The notes: a model not told the origin generated them from the sequence alone. A DNA stretch of 64,000 nucleotides from Porticoccus sp041395745 (GCA_041395745.1 JAWKZV010000001.1:496001-560000); one strand, 5' to 3'. Shown: positions 9,242 to 18,817, numbered from the stretch's first letter. Translations and numbers: made by a program.

Positions 9242-10448
9242 TGAAGGTCCTGCTTTATGGTATCAATTACAGCCCGGAGCTGACAGGCATCGGCAAGTAC
9301 AGTGGCGAAATGGCGCGTTGGCTTGCTGAGCATGGGCATGACGTGCGGGTTGTGACGGCGCCTCCTTACTACCCGGACTGGAAGGTTTGGCAGGGCTACC
9401 CGTACTGGTGTTTCAGCAAGAGGCAAGAAGAGGGTGTGACGGTCATTCGCTGTCCCCTGTATGTGCCTAGCAAGCCTACCGCACTGAAGCGTCTGGTGCA
9501 CTTGGCTAGCTTTTCCCTGTCGTCGTCGCTGGCGATATTGGCACAGCTGCGCTGGAAGCCTGATTTGCTGGTAGTGGTCGTTCCAACCTTGTTCTGTGCA
9601 CCGCAAGCCTTGCTGTTGGCAAAACTCTCCGGTGCCAAGTCCGTGCTGCATATACAGGACTATGAAGTGGATGCACTGTTTGGCCTGGGCATTGCCCAAG
9701 GCAATGTCCTGAAGCGGTTTGCCTTTGGGATTGAGGGGGTTGTTTTGCGGGCTTTTGACCGTGTTACCACTATCTCCAGCGGTATGTTGCTCCGAGCGCA
9801 CGAAGAAGGGGTTGCAGCGGCAAGCCTGCGGTTTTTTCCCAACTGGTCCGGAAACCTCTCGATTCCAAAAAATGTGTCTCGAAATGCTGCCTTGCTTACT
9901 CGCTTGGGGGTGGATCCAGGCAAACGGATATTGCTCTACTCTGGCGATATTGGTGAAAGCAGGGGCTGGAGGTTGTGGTCAAGGAGCTGCCGAGCGGCTG
10001 TTAAAGCGCAGGACCTGGTTTTCTTGATCGTTGGTGAAGGTGCTGGCAAGGCGAGGCTGGTGGATTTGGCGCAGCAAAAGGCTTGATTAATGTGGTTTCG
10101 CGCCCTTACAGTCCTATGAGGATCTGCCTGCCTTGTTGGCATCAGCCGACTGCCATTTGGTCATCCAGAAGCGTGGGGTGGCAGATACGGTGTTACCTTA
10201 AGCTTACTAATATCTTGGCTGTTGGCGGCAATGTGGTTATTACCGCCGATCCCGATACAAGTCTAGGGCTGCTCTGTGCCGAGTTCCCGGGAATCGCCGT
10301 GCGGGTTGAACCTGAGTCGGTCGATGCCTTGATCCAGGGCATCGAAGTATCGATAGCCGTGTCGGGAAAAAACTCGGTGGCCAGTGGTTATGCAAGCGAG
10401 TATCTCGATAAGGACAGAATTTTGGCGCGGTTTGTGGCAGAAATTTAA
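9241..10448 (+). pseudogene. wcaI: WcaI-like colanic-acid-type glycosyltransferase, frameshifted
   Basis: The first 240 or so residues read cleanly as WcaI, a GT4 glycosyltransferase: MKVLLYGINYSPELTGIGKY, then APPYYPDWKVW. From about 9955 the frame slips. Matching segments appear in different frames: SGDIGE, then AAERLLK, then VFLIVGEGAGKARLVDLA, then, after a stop at 10086, DCHLVIQKRGVADTVLP-type and KLTNILAVGGNVVITADPD sequence to the stop at 10446-10448. Most breaks are explained by loss of one base in a short run (for example GAAAAG to GAAAG, GGAGGCT to GGAGCT). Either the gene is dead or the consensus is wrong here. Intact WcaI is about 405 residues. Confidence 0.85.
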
Positions 10449-10451
10449 CTA

Positions 10452-10558
10452 ATGTGGCTCAGCGGTGAGACTTTCCGGACAATACTGGCTTCGACACCGT
10501 TGGTGTCCATGGATTACGTGGTGTGCAATATCAAGGGATTAATCTTGCTTGGTCATAG
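10452..10558 (+). pseudogene. gmm: GDP-mannose mannosyl hydrolase, 5' fragment cut by IS
   Basis: Thirty-five codons starting at ATG 10452 (MWLSGETFRTILASTPLVS..., continuing to LILLGH) match the N-terminus of Gmm/NudD, the Nudix GDP-mannose hydrolase found with gmd, fcl and wcaI in colanic-acid-type loci. Sequence identity stops exactly where the left terminal repeat of the IS element begins (10559). The Nudix box is missing, so no activity is expected. A probable distal remnant lies beyond the IS. Confidence 0.75.
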
Positions 10559-10587
10559 TGAATCGCACTAATTTCCTAGACACCTTT
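10559..10587 (+). repeat. Left terminal inverted repeat of the IS3-family element
   Basis: TGAATCGCACTAATTTCCTA followed by GACACCTTT pairs, with one gap and a few mismatches, with the reverse complement of 11761-11789. The shared TGAATCGC outer end and CTAGACAC inner block define the repeat. Confidence 0.8.
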
Positions 10588-10618
10588 CAGCTAGATAAAC
10601 TAGCGAAAAGAGGTGTAC

Positions 10619-11748
10619 ATGAGCAGTAAACGCTACCCCGAAGAATTCAAGATCGAAGCCGTTAAACAGGTCACCCTTGCTGGCCACAGTGTCGCTGATG
10701 TGGCAGCTCGGCTGGAGCACAACCACCCACAGCCTTTATGCCTGGATTAAACAGTATGGTCCCGATTCTGAAGAGCATCGACAGAAGTCCGATGATGCAG
10801 CCGAGATCAGGCGTTTACAGAAAGAGCTGAAACGGGTCACTGAAGAGCGAGACTTGCTAAAAAAAGCCGCGGCGTACTTCGCAAGCCACCCCGAGTAAGG
10901 GTACGCCTTTATCCAGGCATCACGGCCATCAGTCTCGCCTCGCAGCTGTGTCAGTTGCTCGATGTTCATCCCAGTGGGTACTACGTCTGGAAGCAGCGAG
11001 CAAAATCCAATCGTCAGCGGGAAGATGAGCGCCTAACAGGGCTGATCAAGCAGTTTTGGCTGGAGTCTGGTTGCGTCTATGGCTATCATAAGATTCACCG
11101 GACCTCCGTGACACAGGGGGAACGCTTCTGGCGGTATCAATCGGTACACCGGTTGATGAAGTTGCTTGGGACTTGGGGCTCAAGTGGGTTATCGTAAACC
11201 CAGATCCAGGGGCGGAGAACAGCATGTTGTCACTCCAAATATTCTGGATAGGCAGTTTGATCCGGCCGCCCGATCAGGTCATGGGTGACGGACTATTACT
11301 TGTCAAAACCCATGAGCTGGCGCTACTACCTTGGGGCAGTAATGGATCTGTTCTCGCGCCGCATCATTGGCTGGTCGATGAGTGGCGAATGACCAAAGAG
11401 CTAGTTCTCGATGCGCTGTTGATGACCGTCTGGCGCCGTAAGCCGAAACAGCCAGTGCTGGTGCATTCCGATCAGGGTAGCCAATACGACCATGATTGGA
11501 GTGACTTTCTCAAAGACGCATGGACTGATAGGGCAGCATGAGCCGACGGGGCAACTGTCATGACAATGCTGCTTGCTTCCGGCTTCTTTCAGCTGCTAAA
11601 GCGAGAGCAGGTAGAAGCGGAGAATCTATCAACACGCGAATCCGCCAAGCTGGATATATTTAATTACATCGAGATGTTCTATAACTCAAGAAGGCAGCAT
11701 GGTTCCAATGATGGCTTGCCACCTGAAGTACGAACGTCAGTATTTTAA
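10619..11748 (+). pseudogene. IS3-family transposase orfA/orfB, multiply frameshifted
   Basis: OrfA starts at ATG 10619 (MSSKRYPEEFKIEAVKQVT) and slips at about 10715; the rest (SLYAWIKQYGPDSEEH... to KKAAAYFASHPE) is in another frame. OrfB fragments follow: LDVHPSGYYVWKQRAK, CVYGYHKIH, RMTKELVLDALLMTVWRRKPKQPVLVHSDQGSQY (the second catalytic Asp of the DDE triad), then FFQLLKRE and IEMFYNSRRQHGSNDGLPP at the C-terminus. At least five frame changes are needed to read the whole protein, so it cannot act as it stands. The programmed -1 shift normal in IS3 elements explains at most one of them. Confidence 0.85.
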
Positions 11749-11760
11749 TGAGGCTGGTAA

Positions 11761-11789
11761 GGAGTGTCTAGCTAACTAGTGGCGATTCA
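11761..11789 (-). repeat. Right terminal inverted repeat of the IS3-family element
   Basis: Reading the minus strand from 11789 gives TGAATCGCCACTAGTTAGCT followed by AGACACTCC, matching the left end with small differences. Confidence 0.8.
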
Positions 11790-11917
11790 GTCGAAGATTT
11801 TTCGCATGTCATCACTAAGCCGTGATACTTAGGTTTGCCTGGCAGCAGATGAGTAACTCTGGTAATAATAATGCAGTGATTCCCTTCTGCTGTAGAGTCT
11901 GTCATTAAAGTGTGTGT
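11790..11917 (+). pseudogene. gmm: Possible 3' remnant of gmm beyond the IS
   Basis: Directly after the IS, short segments fit the C-terminal half of Gmm if small indels are allowed: VEDFS-H-V (compare EDFSTHYV), LGLPGSR/ADEY-W (compare LPGSQH-EYRW) and SDSLLAVESVH when a G and a C are restored in CTGCTG and GTCATT. About 55 codons including the Nudix box would be missing between this and the 5' fragment. The matches are short and frame-shifted, so this is a tentative call. Confidence 0.35.
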
Positions 11918-11967
11918 TCACTGGATGCAACTTTGCAGCATGTCAGAAGCTGGTAGGAGAGATGCTT

Positions 11968-13368
11968 ATGTCATTCAATTACGTTGTTATGGCTGGTGGT
12001 TCTGGAACACGTTTGTGGCCATTGTCGTCCTTTGTATTAAGCAATTTCTCCCACTGATGGGGGAGGGCGTACGATGCTGCAAAGGAAACCTGTGACACTA
12101 AATGGTATGGAATGCCAGCCTCCGCTATTTATATGTGAGGACCATCACTTTATCGTTGCTGGTGACGCTGAGGTCAGGGGGGAATGCTCAGGGAAAAATC
12201 CTCCTGGAACCTGAAGGACCAGAATATGCCCCAACGCAACTCTGGCTGCTTGTTATGCTCTGGAAAATGCGGAGGAGGGCAGTGATCCAGTCTTGTTGGT
12301 ATTGGCAGCGGATCATGCCATTAAAGATCTTCAGTCATTCCAATCTGCCGTAACTCAGGCATAATTGTATTCAGGACAAATTGGTGACATTTGGGATTGT
12401 TCCCTCAGCACCAGAAACTGGCTATGGCTATATGAAGTGGTGCCGTGCTTGAAGACAGGCCTGCTCGAGTCGTTGATTCTTTTGTAGAAAAGCCTTCAGA
12501 GAGACTGCCGAAGCCTATTTGGCTGAGGGGGAGTATTTCTGGAACAGTGGCATGTTCATGTTCCGGGCTGGTCAATTTCTTGAAGAGTTGGGAAACCATC
12601 GTCCAGATATTTTGTCTGCATGCAGTCGGGCCATGGCGGATGCGAGGTTCGGATGTTGGACTTTGTCCGTCCTGATCGGGAGCTTTTTCTGAATTGCCCG
12701 GAAGAGTCTATAGATTATGCCGTGATGGAAAAAACGCATTCAGCTGTAGTTGTTCCAATGGACTGTGGATGGAGCGATGTGGGCTCTTGGTCGGCGCTCT
12801 GGGAAGTTTCAGATGTACAGGGTAATACCTAAAAGGGGATGTTGTGGCATTGGACACCCACAATTCCTTTGTCAAGAGCGACAGGAAGCTGATTGCTACT
12901 ATTGGTTTGCGTGATGTGGTGATTGTGGAAAGCGACGATGCCATTATGGTAGCTGACGGGTCCAGGGTGCAGGACGTCAAGGCCATTGTCAGCCAGTTAC
13001 CCAGTACTAAAGCGCTCTGAAGCGGATATTCATCGCAAGGCCTTTCGTCCCTAGGTTACTACGACTCCATAGAGAATGGGGATCGCTTTCAGGTTAAACG
13101 CATTTTTGTCAGGCCTGGGGCAAGTCTCTCCTTACAGATGCACCATCACCGAGCTGAGCACTGGATTGTGGTGAGTGGTACCGCCAAGGTGACCAAGGGG
13201 GGAAAAAGTTTTCTTTTGTCGGAAAATGAATCGACATTTATCCCTATTGGTGAAAAGCATCGATTGGAGAACCAGGAACGATTCCCCTTGAGATGATTGA
13301 TTGCAATCTGGTTCTTATTTGGGGAAGATGATATTGTCAGGTTTGACGATATCTATAACCGGGGATAG
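11968..13368 (+). pseudogene. manC: Mannose-1-P guanylyltransferase/mannose-6-P isomerase, frameshifted
   Basis: Segments in all three frames match ManC/CpsB in order: VVMAGGSGTRLWPLS (nucleotidyltransferase signature), KQFLPLMGEG, LNGMECQPPLFIC, GKILLEPEG, VLLVLAADHAIKD, RVVDSFVEKPS, EGEYFWNSGMFMF, YAVMEKT-SAVVVPMDCGWSDVGSW, then the cupin isomerase domain (YYDSIENGDRFQVKRIFV, MHHHRAEHWIVVSGTAKV) and the C-terminal FDDIYNRG. Total span is 467 codons, close to full length. More than ten frame changes are needed. AGGAGA precedes the ATG. It would make GDP-mannose for gmd. Either decayed or badly sequenced: the changes are mostly indels with few clear nonsense substitutions. Confidence 0.85.
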
Positions 13369-13400
13369 CGAGAGCGTTACTTATTTGCCTTTCAGACTCG

Positions 13401-13406
13401 TATAAT
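13401..13406 (+). promoter_or_regulatory. Candidate -10 element before the MFS gene
   Basis: A perfect TATAAT hexamer 32 bases before the ATG at 13438. No good -35 hexamer is seen at 16-18 bases upstream, so support is weak. Confidence 0.3.
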
Positions 13407-13437
13407 GCCCCTCTCTTGATTTAGCGCTGTAAACTTC

Positions 13438-14801
13438 ATGAACTCTTTGGAACGCAAAAGCCTCATTGGTTTAGCCTCCTCTATACATTCCGAATGATGG
13501 GGCTATTCATGTTGTTGCCTGTACTGGCTTTATACGCGGGGCAATACGCGGGAAGTTCGGCATTTCTGGTGGGACTTGCCCTGGGTGTGTATGGCCTCAC
13601 TCAAAGGGGTATTCCAGATTCCGCTGGGATTTCTACTCTGACCGAGTAGGGCGAAAGCCGGTTATTGTTGGGGGGATGCTGATGTTCTTGCTGGAAGCAT
13701 TGGCGGCCTGACAGATTCCATGTGGGGGCTGATTGCCGGACGAGCCATGCAGGTGCTTTGCTGGAGCGGTAGCCAGTACCATCATGGCATTGTTGTCGGA
13801 TTTGACCACGGAGCAAGACACCAGAGCCGTGGCCGCGGTGGTGGAAGCATTGGAGAAAAACCTCTTTGCTTTTTCCATGGTTTTTGGGCCGGTGCTTGCC
13901 CACAATTGAGGCTTTCGGGTTTATTCTGGCTTGCTGCGGTGCTGGCACTGATTGGTATCTTGATTCTACTATTCGTGATTCCCACACCGGCAACATTAGT
14001 GCACAACGCCGAGGCTGAAGCTGTACCGGATATGTTCGGACGTCTTCTGCGTGATGGCGGTAATACGTTTGAATCTGGGCATAGGCACTCTTCATTGCCC
14101 AGATGGCTAGCTGGGTGGCGGTACCGGTGATGCTTGAGCAGAGCCTTCACTTTCCACGCAGCGACCATTGGATGATCTATTTGGGGGCAATGGGGTTATC
14201 CTTTGTGCATGTTGCCCTTTATCATTGTTGCCGAGACCAGGCGCAAAATGAAGCCGGTCTTTTCGTGGCGGCGGTGCTGGTTCTCGGGATTGGCAGGGCT
14301 TCTTCTGGGTGGTGGTTCTACCCACCGTTGGGTGTTTGTTTTTGGGTTGTTTTGTCTTTTTTATGGGGTTCAGCCTACTTGAGGCGACGCTGCCCTCCCT
14401 GGTGAGTAAATCCGCACCAGCCGGAGGTAGGGGTACAGCCATGGGCATCTATTCGACAAGCCAGTTCCTGGGTGCCTTTGCTGGCGGTGTGTCAGGAGGT
14501 TTTGTTGCCCACCACTATGGCTACGAGGCGGTATTCCTGATGGCTGCAACTATGATAGGTATCTGGCTGATGGCCGCGGTTACTATGAAGAAACCGCGGC
14601 ATTTGAAGAAGCCTTGTTGTCACGCTGCTGCCGGAGATCATATTGTCACTTCAGATTTTGTAGGCAAAGTTCCTGGCGTTTATGACGTGGTAGTGATACC
14701 GGAGCATCGACTTGCCCTGCTTCAAGGTAGATCACGATCTCTTCTGTAGTGAATCTATGGAAGGGTTCTGGGGAGACCTCTGGCAGTGGCGGCCTGAGTA
14801 G
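13438..14801 (+). pseudogene. YajR-like MFS transporter, frameshifted
   Basis: Reading across frames recovers a 454-residue major facilitator, the same length as YajR: MNSLERKSLIGLAS, FRMMGLFMLLPVLALY, VGLALGVYGLTQ (motif A region), VGRKPVIVGGMLMF, DSMWGLIAGRAMQG, LFWLAAVLALIGI, SFVMLPF-type segments, FFMGFSLLEATLPSLVSKSAP, GIYSTSQFLGAFAGG and the C-terminal YAM-type tail GVYDVVVIPEHRLA, ending ...FWGDLWQWRPE at 14801. About ten indels break it; one is a C lost from CCC near 13472, another an extra A in CAAGGGG near 13603. An MFS gene beside ssb is common in gammaproteobacteria, so this is probably the ancestral neighbour of ssb. Confidence 0.75.
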
Positions 14802-14810
14802 TTTCAAGTA

Positions 14811-14846
14811 CTAACAAAAAGCCCCTCTTTTGAGGGCTTTTGTTAG
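14811..14846. terminator. Bidirectional terminator between MFS gene and ssb
   Basis: Inverted repeat CTAACAAAAAGCCCCTC / GAGGGCTTTTGTTAG with a TTTT loop and two bulged bases, with A and T runs on either side. It lies between two convergent genes. Confidence 0.85.
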
Positions 14847-14860
14847 TGGCAATTGTTCAA

Positions 14861-15340
14861 TTAAAACGGGATATCATCGTCAAAACTGTCGAATCCGGGA
14901 TCTGGAATATTGCCACCGCTAGAGCTCGCTGGACCCTGTGGTTTGCCTTGGGATGGTACTTGTTGCATGGGGGGCATATCATCGTATCCTCCGCCCATTC
15001 CACCACGACCATCCAGCATTTGCATTTCGCTGGCAACAATTTCAGTGGTGTAACGATCCTGACCGTCCTGCCCCTGCCATTTGCGGGTGCGGAGGGAGCC
15101 CTCAATGTAAACCTTGCTGCCTTTTTTCAGGTACTCGGCCGCGATTTCGGCAAGACGATTGAAAAACACCACCCTGTGCCACTCGGTGCGCTCTTGCTGT
15201 TGGCCAGACTGCTTGTCTTTCCAGGATTCACTGGTTGCTAGTGTAATGTTTGTAACCGCACCGCCGCTGGGCAAATAGCGTGTTTCCGGCTCTTTGCCTA
15301 AATTGCCAATCAGAATAACCTTGTTAATACCCCGGGCCAT
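14861..15340 (-). CDS. ssb: Single-stranded DNA-binding protein
   Basis: A 159-residue protein with the OB-fold N-terminus (MARGINKVILIGNLGKEPETRYLPSG written in part: INKVILIGNLG), a Gly/Pro/Gln-rich linker, and the conserved acidic tip DFDDDIPF-type tail (FDSFDDDIPF) that binds partner proteins. It coats ssDNA in replication, repair and recombination. The ATG at 15340 gives the family start; an in-frame extension of 7 residues upstream is not used. Intact, unlike the convergent MFS gene. Confidence 0.95.
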   Translation of the reverse strand: MARGINKVILIGNLGKEPETRYLPSGGAVTNITLATSESWKDKQSGQQQERTEWHRVVFFNRLAEIAAEYLKKGSKVYIEGSLRTRKWQGQDGQDRYTTEIVASEMQMLDGRGGMGGGYDDMPPMQQVPSQGKPQGPASSSGGNIPDPGFDSFDDDIPF

Positions 15341-15413
15341 GCCTTGCTCCAATTGCACCAAATCGAGTGCGAAGTGTACCTTGGAATGGCAGGGCTGTCA
15401 TGGCACAGAGGGG

Positions 15414-16049
15414 TTATGGGTTAGCCTTGATGCTGGGCCGTTGTGAAACCCGTTGATGCCAGTCAAGCAGGTGTTCACATGTTGCAGGGATAGCCATTCC
15501 GCTCCAGATTGCGAAGTCTATCGTTGCCAAGGCGGTGATATCCGCCACCGAGAAGTAGTCCTGGACGAAATAATCGTTGTCTCTCAAATGGTTATTAATA
15601 TCGTGGTAGAAATTGTTGATGCGTTGCCGGCCCCGATCCACAAGTTCAGGTATCTTGTTGTAATGGTGGGGGCCGATCAGTGCCCGCCCCTCAAACCAGT
15701 CTGGGCCATTGCGAAACAGATCTGCAACCGCTTGGAAGCCGTTGGTGAAACAGATGTTGTTCCACATTTCGACCAGCCCGATTTCCCTGGGGCTTCGGCC
15801 ATATAATGCAGGTTGTGGGTAAACGGCTTCCAGATAACGGCAAATGGCGTTTGTCTGTGAAAGGCAGGTGCCGTCGTCAAGTTCCAGCACGGGCACATCA
15901 CAATTGGGGCTTTTACTGCGGAACTCTTCGCTGAGTTGTTCGCCATTCATCAGGTCCACTTGTATGCGTGGGAAGTCTAGGCCTTTCTCTGCCAGGAAAA
16001 TATTCAGGCGGCGGGGATTCGGAACCCCTGGATAGTCGTAGAGCTGCAT
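15414..16049 (-). CDS. Glutathione S-transferase family protein
   Basis: A 211-residue protein with a thioredoxin-like N-terminal domain (MQLYDYPGVPNPRRLNIFLAE, then CDVPVLELDDGTCLSQTNAI with the cis-Pro and the S-type GSH gamma-glutamyl site) and an all-helical C-terminal domain (FSVADITALATIDFA, the N-capping box). It likely conjugates or uses glutathione in detoxification; the substrate is unknown. It lies upstream of ssb in the same direction, 73 bases apart, and downstream of wcaJ. Confidence 0.85.
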   Translation of the reverse strand: MQLYDYPGVPNPRRLNIFLAEKGLDFPRIQVDLMNGEQLSEEFRSKSPNCDVPVLELDDGTCLSQTNAICRYLEAVYPQPALYGRSPREIGLVEMWNNICFTNGFQAVADLFRNGPDWFEGRALIGPHHYNKIPELVDRGRQRINNFYHDINNHLRDNDYFVQDYFSVADITALATIDFAIWSGMAIPATCEHLLDWHQRVSQRPSIKANP

Positions 16050-16154
16050 CTGTATCCCCCGTTGTTATGATCGGTATGCAAGCAATACTAACCCTTTGAT
16101 GTCAGGAGGGAAACGGCCTGTTGGCAGCAGTGAGCCCGGCGTGAGGGTGGCAGG

Positions 16155-17528
16155 CTAAAAGGCATTTTTGTGGATGATGCCTTTGACGGTAGTTTGCAGG
16201 ATAATTTTTAAATCCAGCCACAATGACCAGTTGTTAATGTATTCCAGGTCGCATTCAACCCGCTTTTCCATCTTTTCCAGAGTGTCAGTGAGCCCGCGAT
16301 AGCCCCTGACTTGGGCCAGGCCAGTGATGCCTGGTTTAACCTTATGCCGCCACATGTAGGATTCCACCAGATCCTTGTAATACTCATTGTGGGCCAGGGC
16401 GTGGGGCCGTGGGCCGACGATAGACATGCGTCCCTGCAGGACATTGAAGAACTGGGGCAGTTCATCGAGGCTGGTGCGTCGCAGGAAGGCCCCTAGCCGG
16501 GTAACCCTGGGATCACCTAATTGCGCCTGGGTAACCTTGCCTCCTGCTTCTTCGTGCACTTCCATGGAACGGAATTTGTAGACCTTGAAGCGTCGGCCTT
16601 CAAGACCGTTGCGGTACTGTTTAAAAAGCACTGGTCCTGGCGATGTCAGTCGAATTGCTGTGGCTATCAGCAGGCAGACAGGAAGAATCAGTATGCATAT
16701 CGAGGTACCGATTAAAATATCTTCGAGTCGCTTTACGACACGATTAAAACCACTCAACGGTGTGCAACTGATATCAATGGCATAGTGGCCAACGATACTG
16801 GACACCTTGTGGTTGAGTAGCTGGATATCTTCAAAGTCGGGAAAAAAGCGGATGTCCATGGTGGAGTGCCGCAGTTCGTAGACAATGTCTTTGATAAAGC
16901 TACCCATGCTCAGTGGTAAGTCGAGCCATACTTCTTCGGCTGGTCGTCGCGCAAACTCTCCCATTAAGCTTCCCTGATGAATCCATTGCTCTATCTCTCT
17001 CCCAGTAATGAGACCGACGACTTGGTAGCCTGACAATGCGAGCTCTTCAGCTTTGAAGGAGGCCATGGAGTGGTCGGGGTTCGGGGTAATGATCAGGATT
17101 CTGCGGAGATTTTTGCCAGAGCTGCGTATTCGACGCAAGAAAACGAAGTGAGAGCATCGGAAAAAGACCCCTCCACACCATACCAGCATCAGAGAGCAAG
17201 CCAGCCAAAGGCGGGAAAATTCCTCCGATGTTTTGGTGAAAACCAGGAATAGGGCAAGTACCCCTGTCGCAAGTGATAGGCTCAGGCTGTAGCGTTTTAG
17301 TAGGGATAGCAATCTTCTTCCGCGCCAGGAGTCATACCCGCCTGTAATCATCAGGCAAAACACTAACAACAACCCAGCCCCTCCCAGCAACACCTGATAC
17401 TCCTTGGGTAGGCTGAGTCGATCAAATCTGACCTGGGAGGATAGAACGCCCGCGCCGATGACAATGGCAAAATCGATCAGTGCGATCAGTGGAGCAAAAA
17501 TGGACTTTTGAATAGGCGGGGAAGCCAT
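16155..17528 (-). CDS. wcaJ: WcaJ-like undecaprenyl-phosphate sugar-1-phosphate transferase
   Basis: A 457-residue polyprenol-phosphate hexose-1-P transferase of the WcaJ/WbaP (PHPT) type: about four N-terminal membrane segments, a CoA-binding-like cytoplasmic domain in the middle, a further membrane helix at about 270-290, then the catalytic C-terminal domain with KVYKFRSM, RRTSLDELPQFFNVLQG, SIVGPRPH and KPGITGLAQVRGYRG. It would start repeat-unit synthesis by loading glucose- or galactose-1-P on undecaprenyl phosphate at the inner membrane. It completes the colanic-acid-like gene set but is on the opposite strand to gmd-fcl, beyond ssb and the GST gene. Confidence 0.9.
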   Translation of the reverse strand: MASPPIQKSIFAPLIALIDFAIVIGAGVLSSQVRFDRLSLPKEYQVLLGGAGLLLVFCLMITGGYDSWRGRRLLSLLKRYSLSLSLATGVLALFLVFTKTSEEFSRLWLACSLMLVWCGGVFFRCSHFVFLRRIRSSGKNLRRILIITPNPDHSMASFKAEELALSGYQVVGLITGREIEQWIHQGSLMGEFARRPAEEVWLDLPLSMGSFIKDIVYELRHSTMDIRFFPDFEDIQLLNHKVSSIVGHYAIDISCTPLSGFNRVVKRLEDILIGTSICILILPVCLLIATAIRLTSPGPVLFKQYRNGLEGRRFKVYKFRSMEVHEEAGGKVTQAQLGDPRVTRLGAFLRRTSLDELPQFFNVLQGRMSIVGPRPHALAHNEYYKDLVESYMWRHKVKPGITGLAQVRGYRGLTDTLEKMEKRVECDLEYINNWSLWLDLKIILQTTVKGIIHKNAF

Positions 17529-17602
17529 CTGCTAGCTTTACTGCTTATGCCAGAATTGAGAAGAAACTGCTGATCCGGGATATCTCCAGGACCAGCAGAG
17601 TA

Positions 17603-18817
17603 TTAGTTGTAGCGTTGGAATACCAATGTGGCATTGGTGCCACCAAAGCCAAAGCTGTTGGACATTACCCGCTGTAGCTTGGCGTTATCAATCCGCTTTG
17701 TCACGATCGGCAGGCTGGCAGCCTCGGGATCGAGATTGTCGATGTTGGCTGAGGCGCAGATGAAGTTGCCTTCCATCATCAGCAGACTGTAAATGGCTTC
17801 CTGTACTCCTGCTGCTCCAAGCCCGTGACCCGACAGTGATTTGGTTGAGCTGATAGGGGGGACTAGGTCGCTAAAGGTATCTTTAATAGCTTTCAGTTCC
17901 TGCAGATCTCCGACTGGGGTGCTGGTGCCGTGGGTGTTGATGTAGTCGATAGTGCCATTGGTTGTCGCCATGGCCATCTTCATGCAGCGCACAGCGCCTT
18001 CGCCGGAGGGGGCCACCATGTCATAGCCGTCGGAGGTGGAACCGTATCCGACGATTTCAGCATAGATTTTTGCGCCGCGCGCCAGAGCGTGCTCCAGTTC
18101 TTCAACTACCAGGCAACCGGCACCAACGCCGGGTACAAAACCATCGCGATCTGCGTCGTATGCACGGGAAGCCTTTTCCGGACAGTCGTTGTACTTGCTG
18201 GAAAGAGCACCCATAGCATCGAACATTCCAGCCATGGACCAGTGCATTTCTTCAGCGCCGCCGGCAAACACCACATCCTGTTTGCCCATCTGAATTAACT
18301 CCATGGCATGACCGATACAGTGAGCGCTGGTGGCACAGGCGGAGGCGATGGAATAATTGGTTCCCTTGATCTTGAAAGGGGTGGCTAGGCAGGCAGATAC
18401 GGTGCTGGCCATAATCTGGGTCACCCGATACGGGCCAGCTTTTTTGATGCCGCGCTCGCGCATGACATCAATGGTTTCAGTGAACATCTGGCCGGACACA
18501 CCGCCGGAACCCATTACCAGACCGGTGCGGACATTGGAAACCTGATCTTCGTTGAGACCGGAGTCGGCGATGGCGCGGTCCATGGCAATGTAGCCATAGG
18601 CAGCGGATGGTCCCATAAAGCGCAGGACCTTGCGGTCAATGTGTTCCGCGGGGTCCAGATCCAGTTTGGCTGCAACATTGCAACGCAGTCCCATTTCCTG
18701 GAAGTCTTCTCTAAAGACAATGCCAGAGCGGCTTTCCAGCAGGGATTGAGTGACAGTTTCCTTATCATTGCCGAGGCAGGAAACAATACCCATTCCGGTA
18801 ATTACCACACGTTTCAT
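17603..18817 (-). CDS. fabB: 3-oxoacyl-ACP synthase I (KAS I)
   Basis: A 404-residue condensing enzyme with the Cys-His-His triad: C161 in SIASACATSAHC, then NTHGTSTPVGD and SGHGLGAAGVQE. KAS I elongates the cis-unsaturated acyl-ACP made by FabA, so it is needed for unsaturated fatty acids. It follows fabA in the same direction with a 51-base gap, the standard fabA-fabB operon of gammaproteobacteria. Confidence 0.95.
   Translation of the reverse strand: MKRVVITGMGIVSCLGNDKETVTQSLLESRSGIVFREDFQEMGLRCNVAAKLDLDPAEHIDRKVLRFMGPSAAYGYIAMDRAIADSGLNEDQVSNVRTGLVMGSGGVSGQMFTETIDVMRERGIKKAGPYRVTQIMASTVSACLATPFKIKGTNYSIASACATSAHCIGHAMELIQMGKQDVVFAGGAEEMHWSMAGMFDAMGALSSKYNDCPEKASRAYDADRDGFVPGVGAGCLVVEELEHALARGAKIYAEIVGYGSTSDGYDMVAPSGEGAVRCMKMAMATTNGTIDYINTHGTSTPVGDLQELKAIKDTFSDLVPPISSTKSLSGHGLGAAGVQEAIYSLLMMEGNFICASANIDNLDPEAASLPIVTKRIDNAKLQRVMSNSFGFGGTNATLVFQRYN

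Larger units (their letters stand above)
10559..11789 (+). mobile_element. IS3-family insertion sequence, about 1.23 kb, degenerate
   Basis: Bounded by imperfect terminal inverted repeats that both begin TGAATCGC and include CTAGACAC. Length fits the IS3 family. Internally it has the orfA/orfB layout of IS3 transposases, but several frameshifts make it non-functional as read. Flanking triplets are TAG (left) and GTC (right), so no target duplication is visible. It has inserted within gmm. Absence of a target duplication together with loss of the middle of gmm suggests an IS-associated deletion (inference). Confidence 0.85.

Noticed and set aside
10559..11789. Active transposon
   Set aside because: Transposase needs several frame changes and no target duplication is seen, so it cannot be called active as read.
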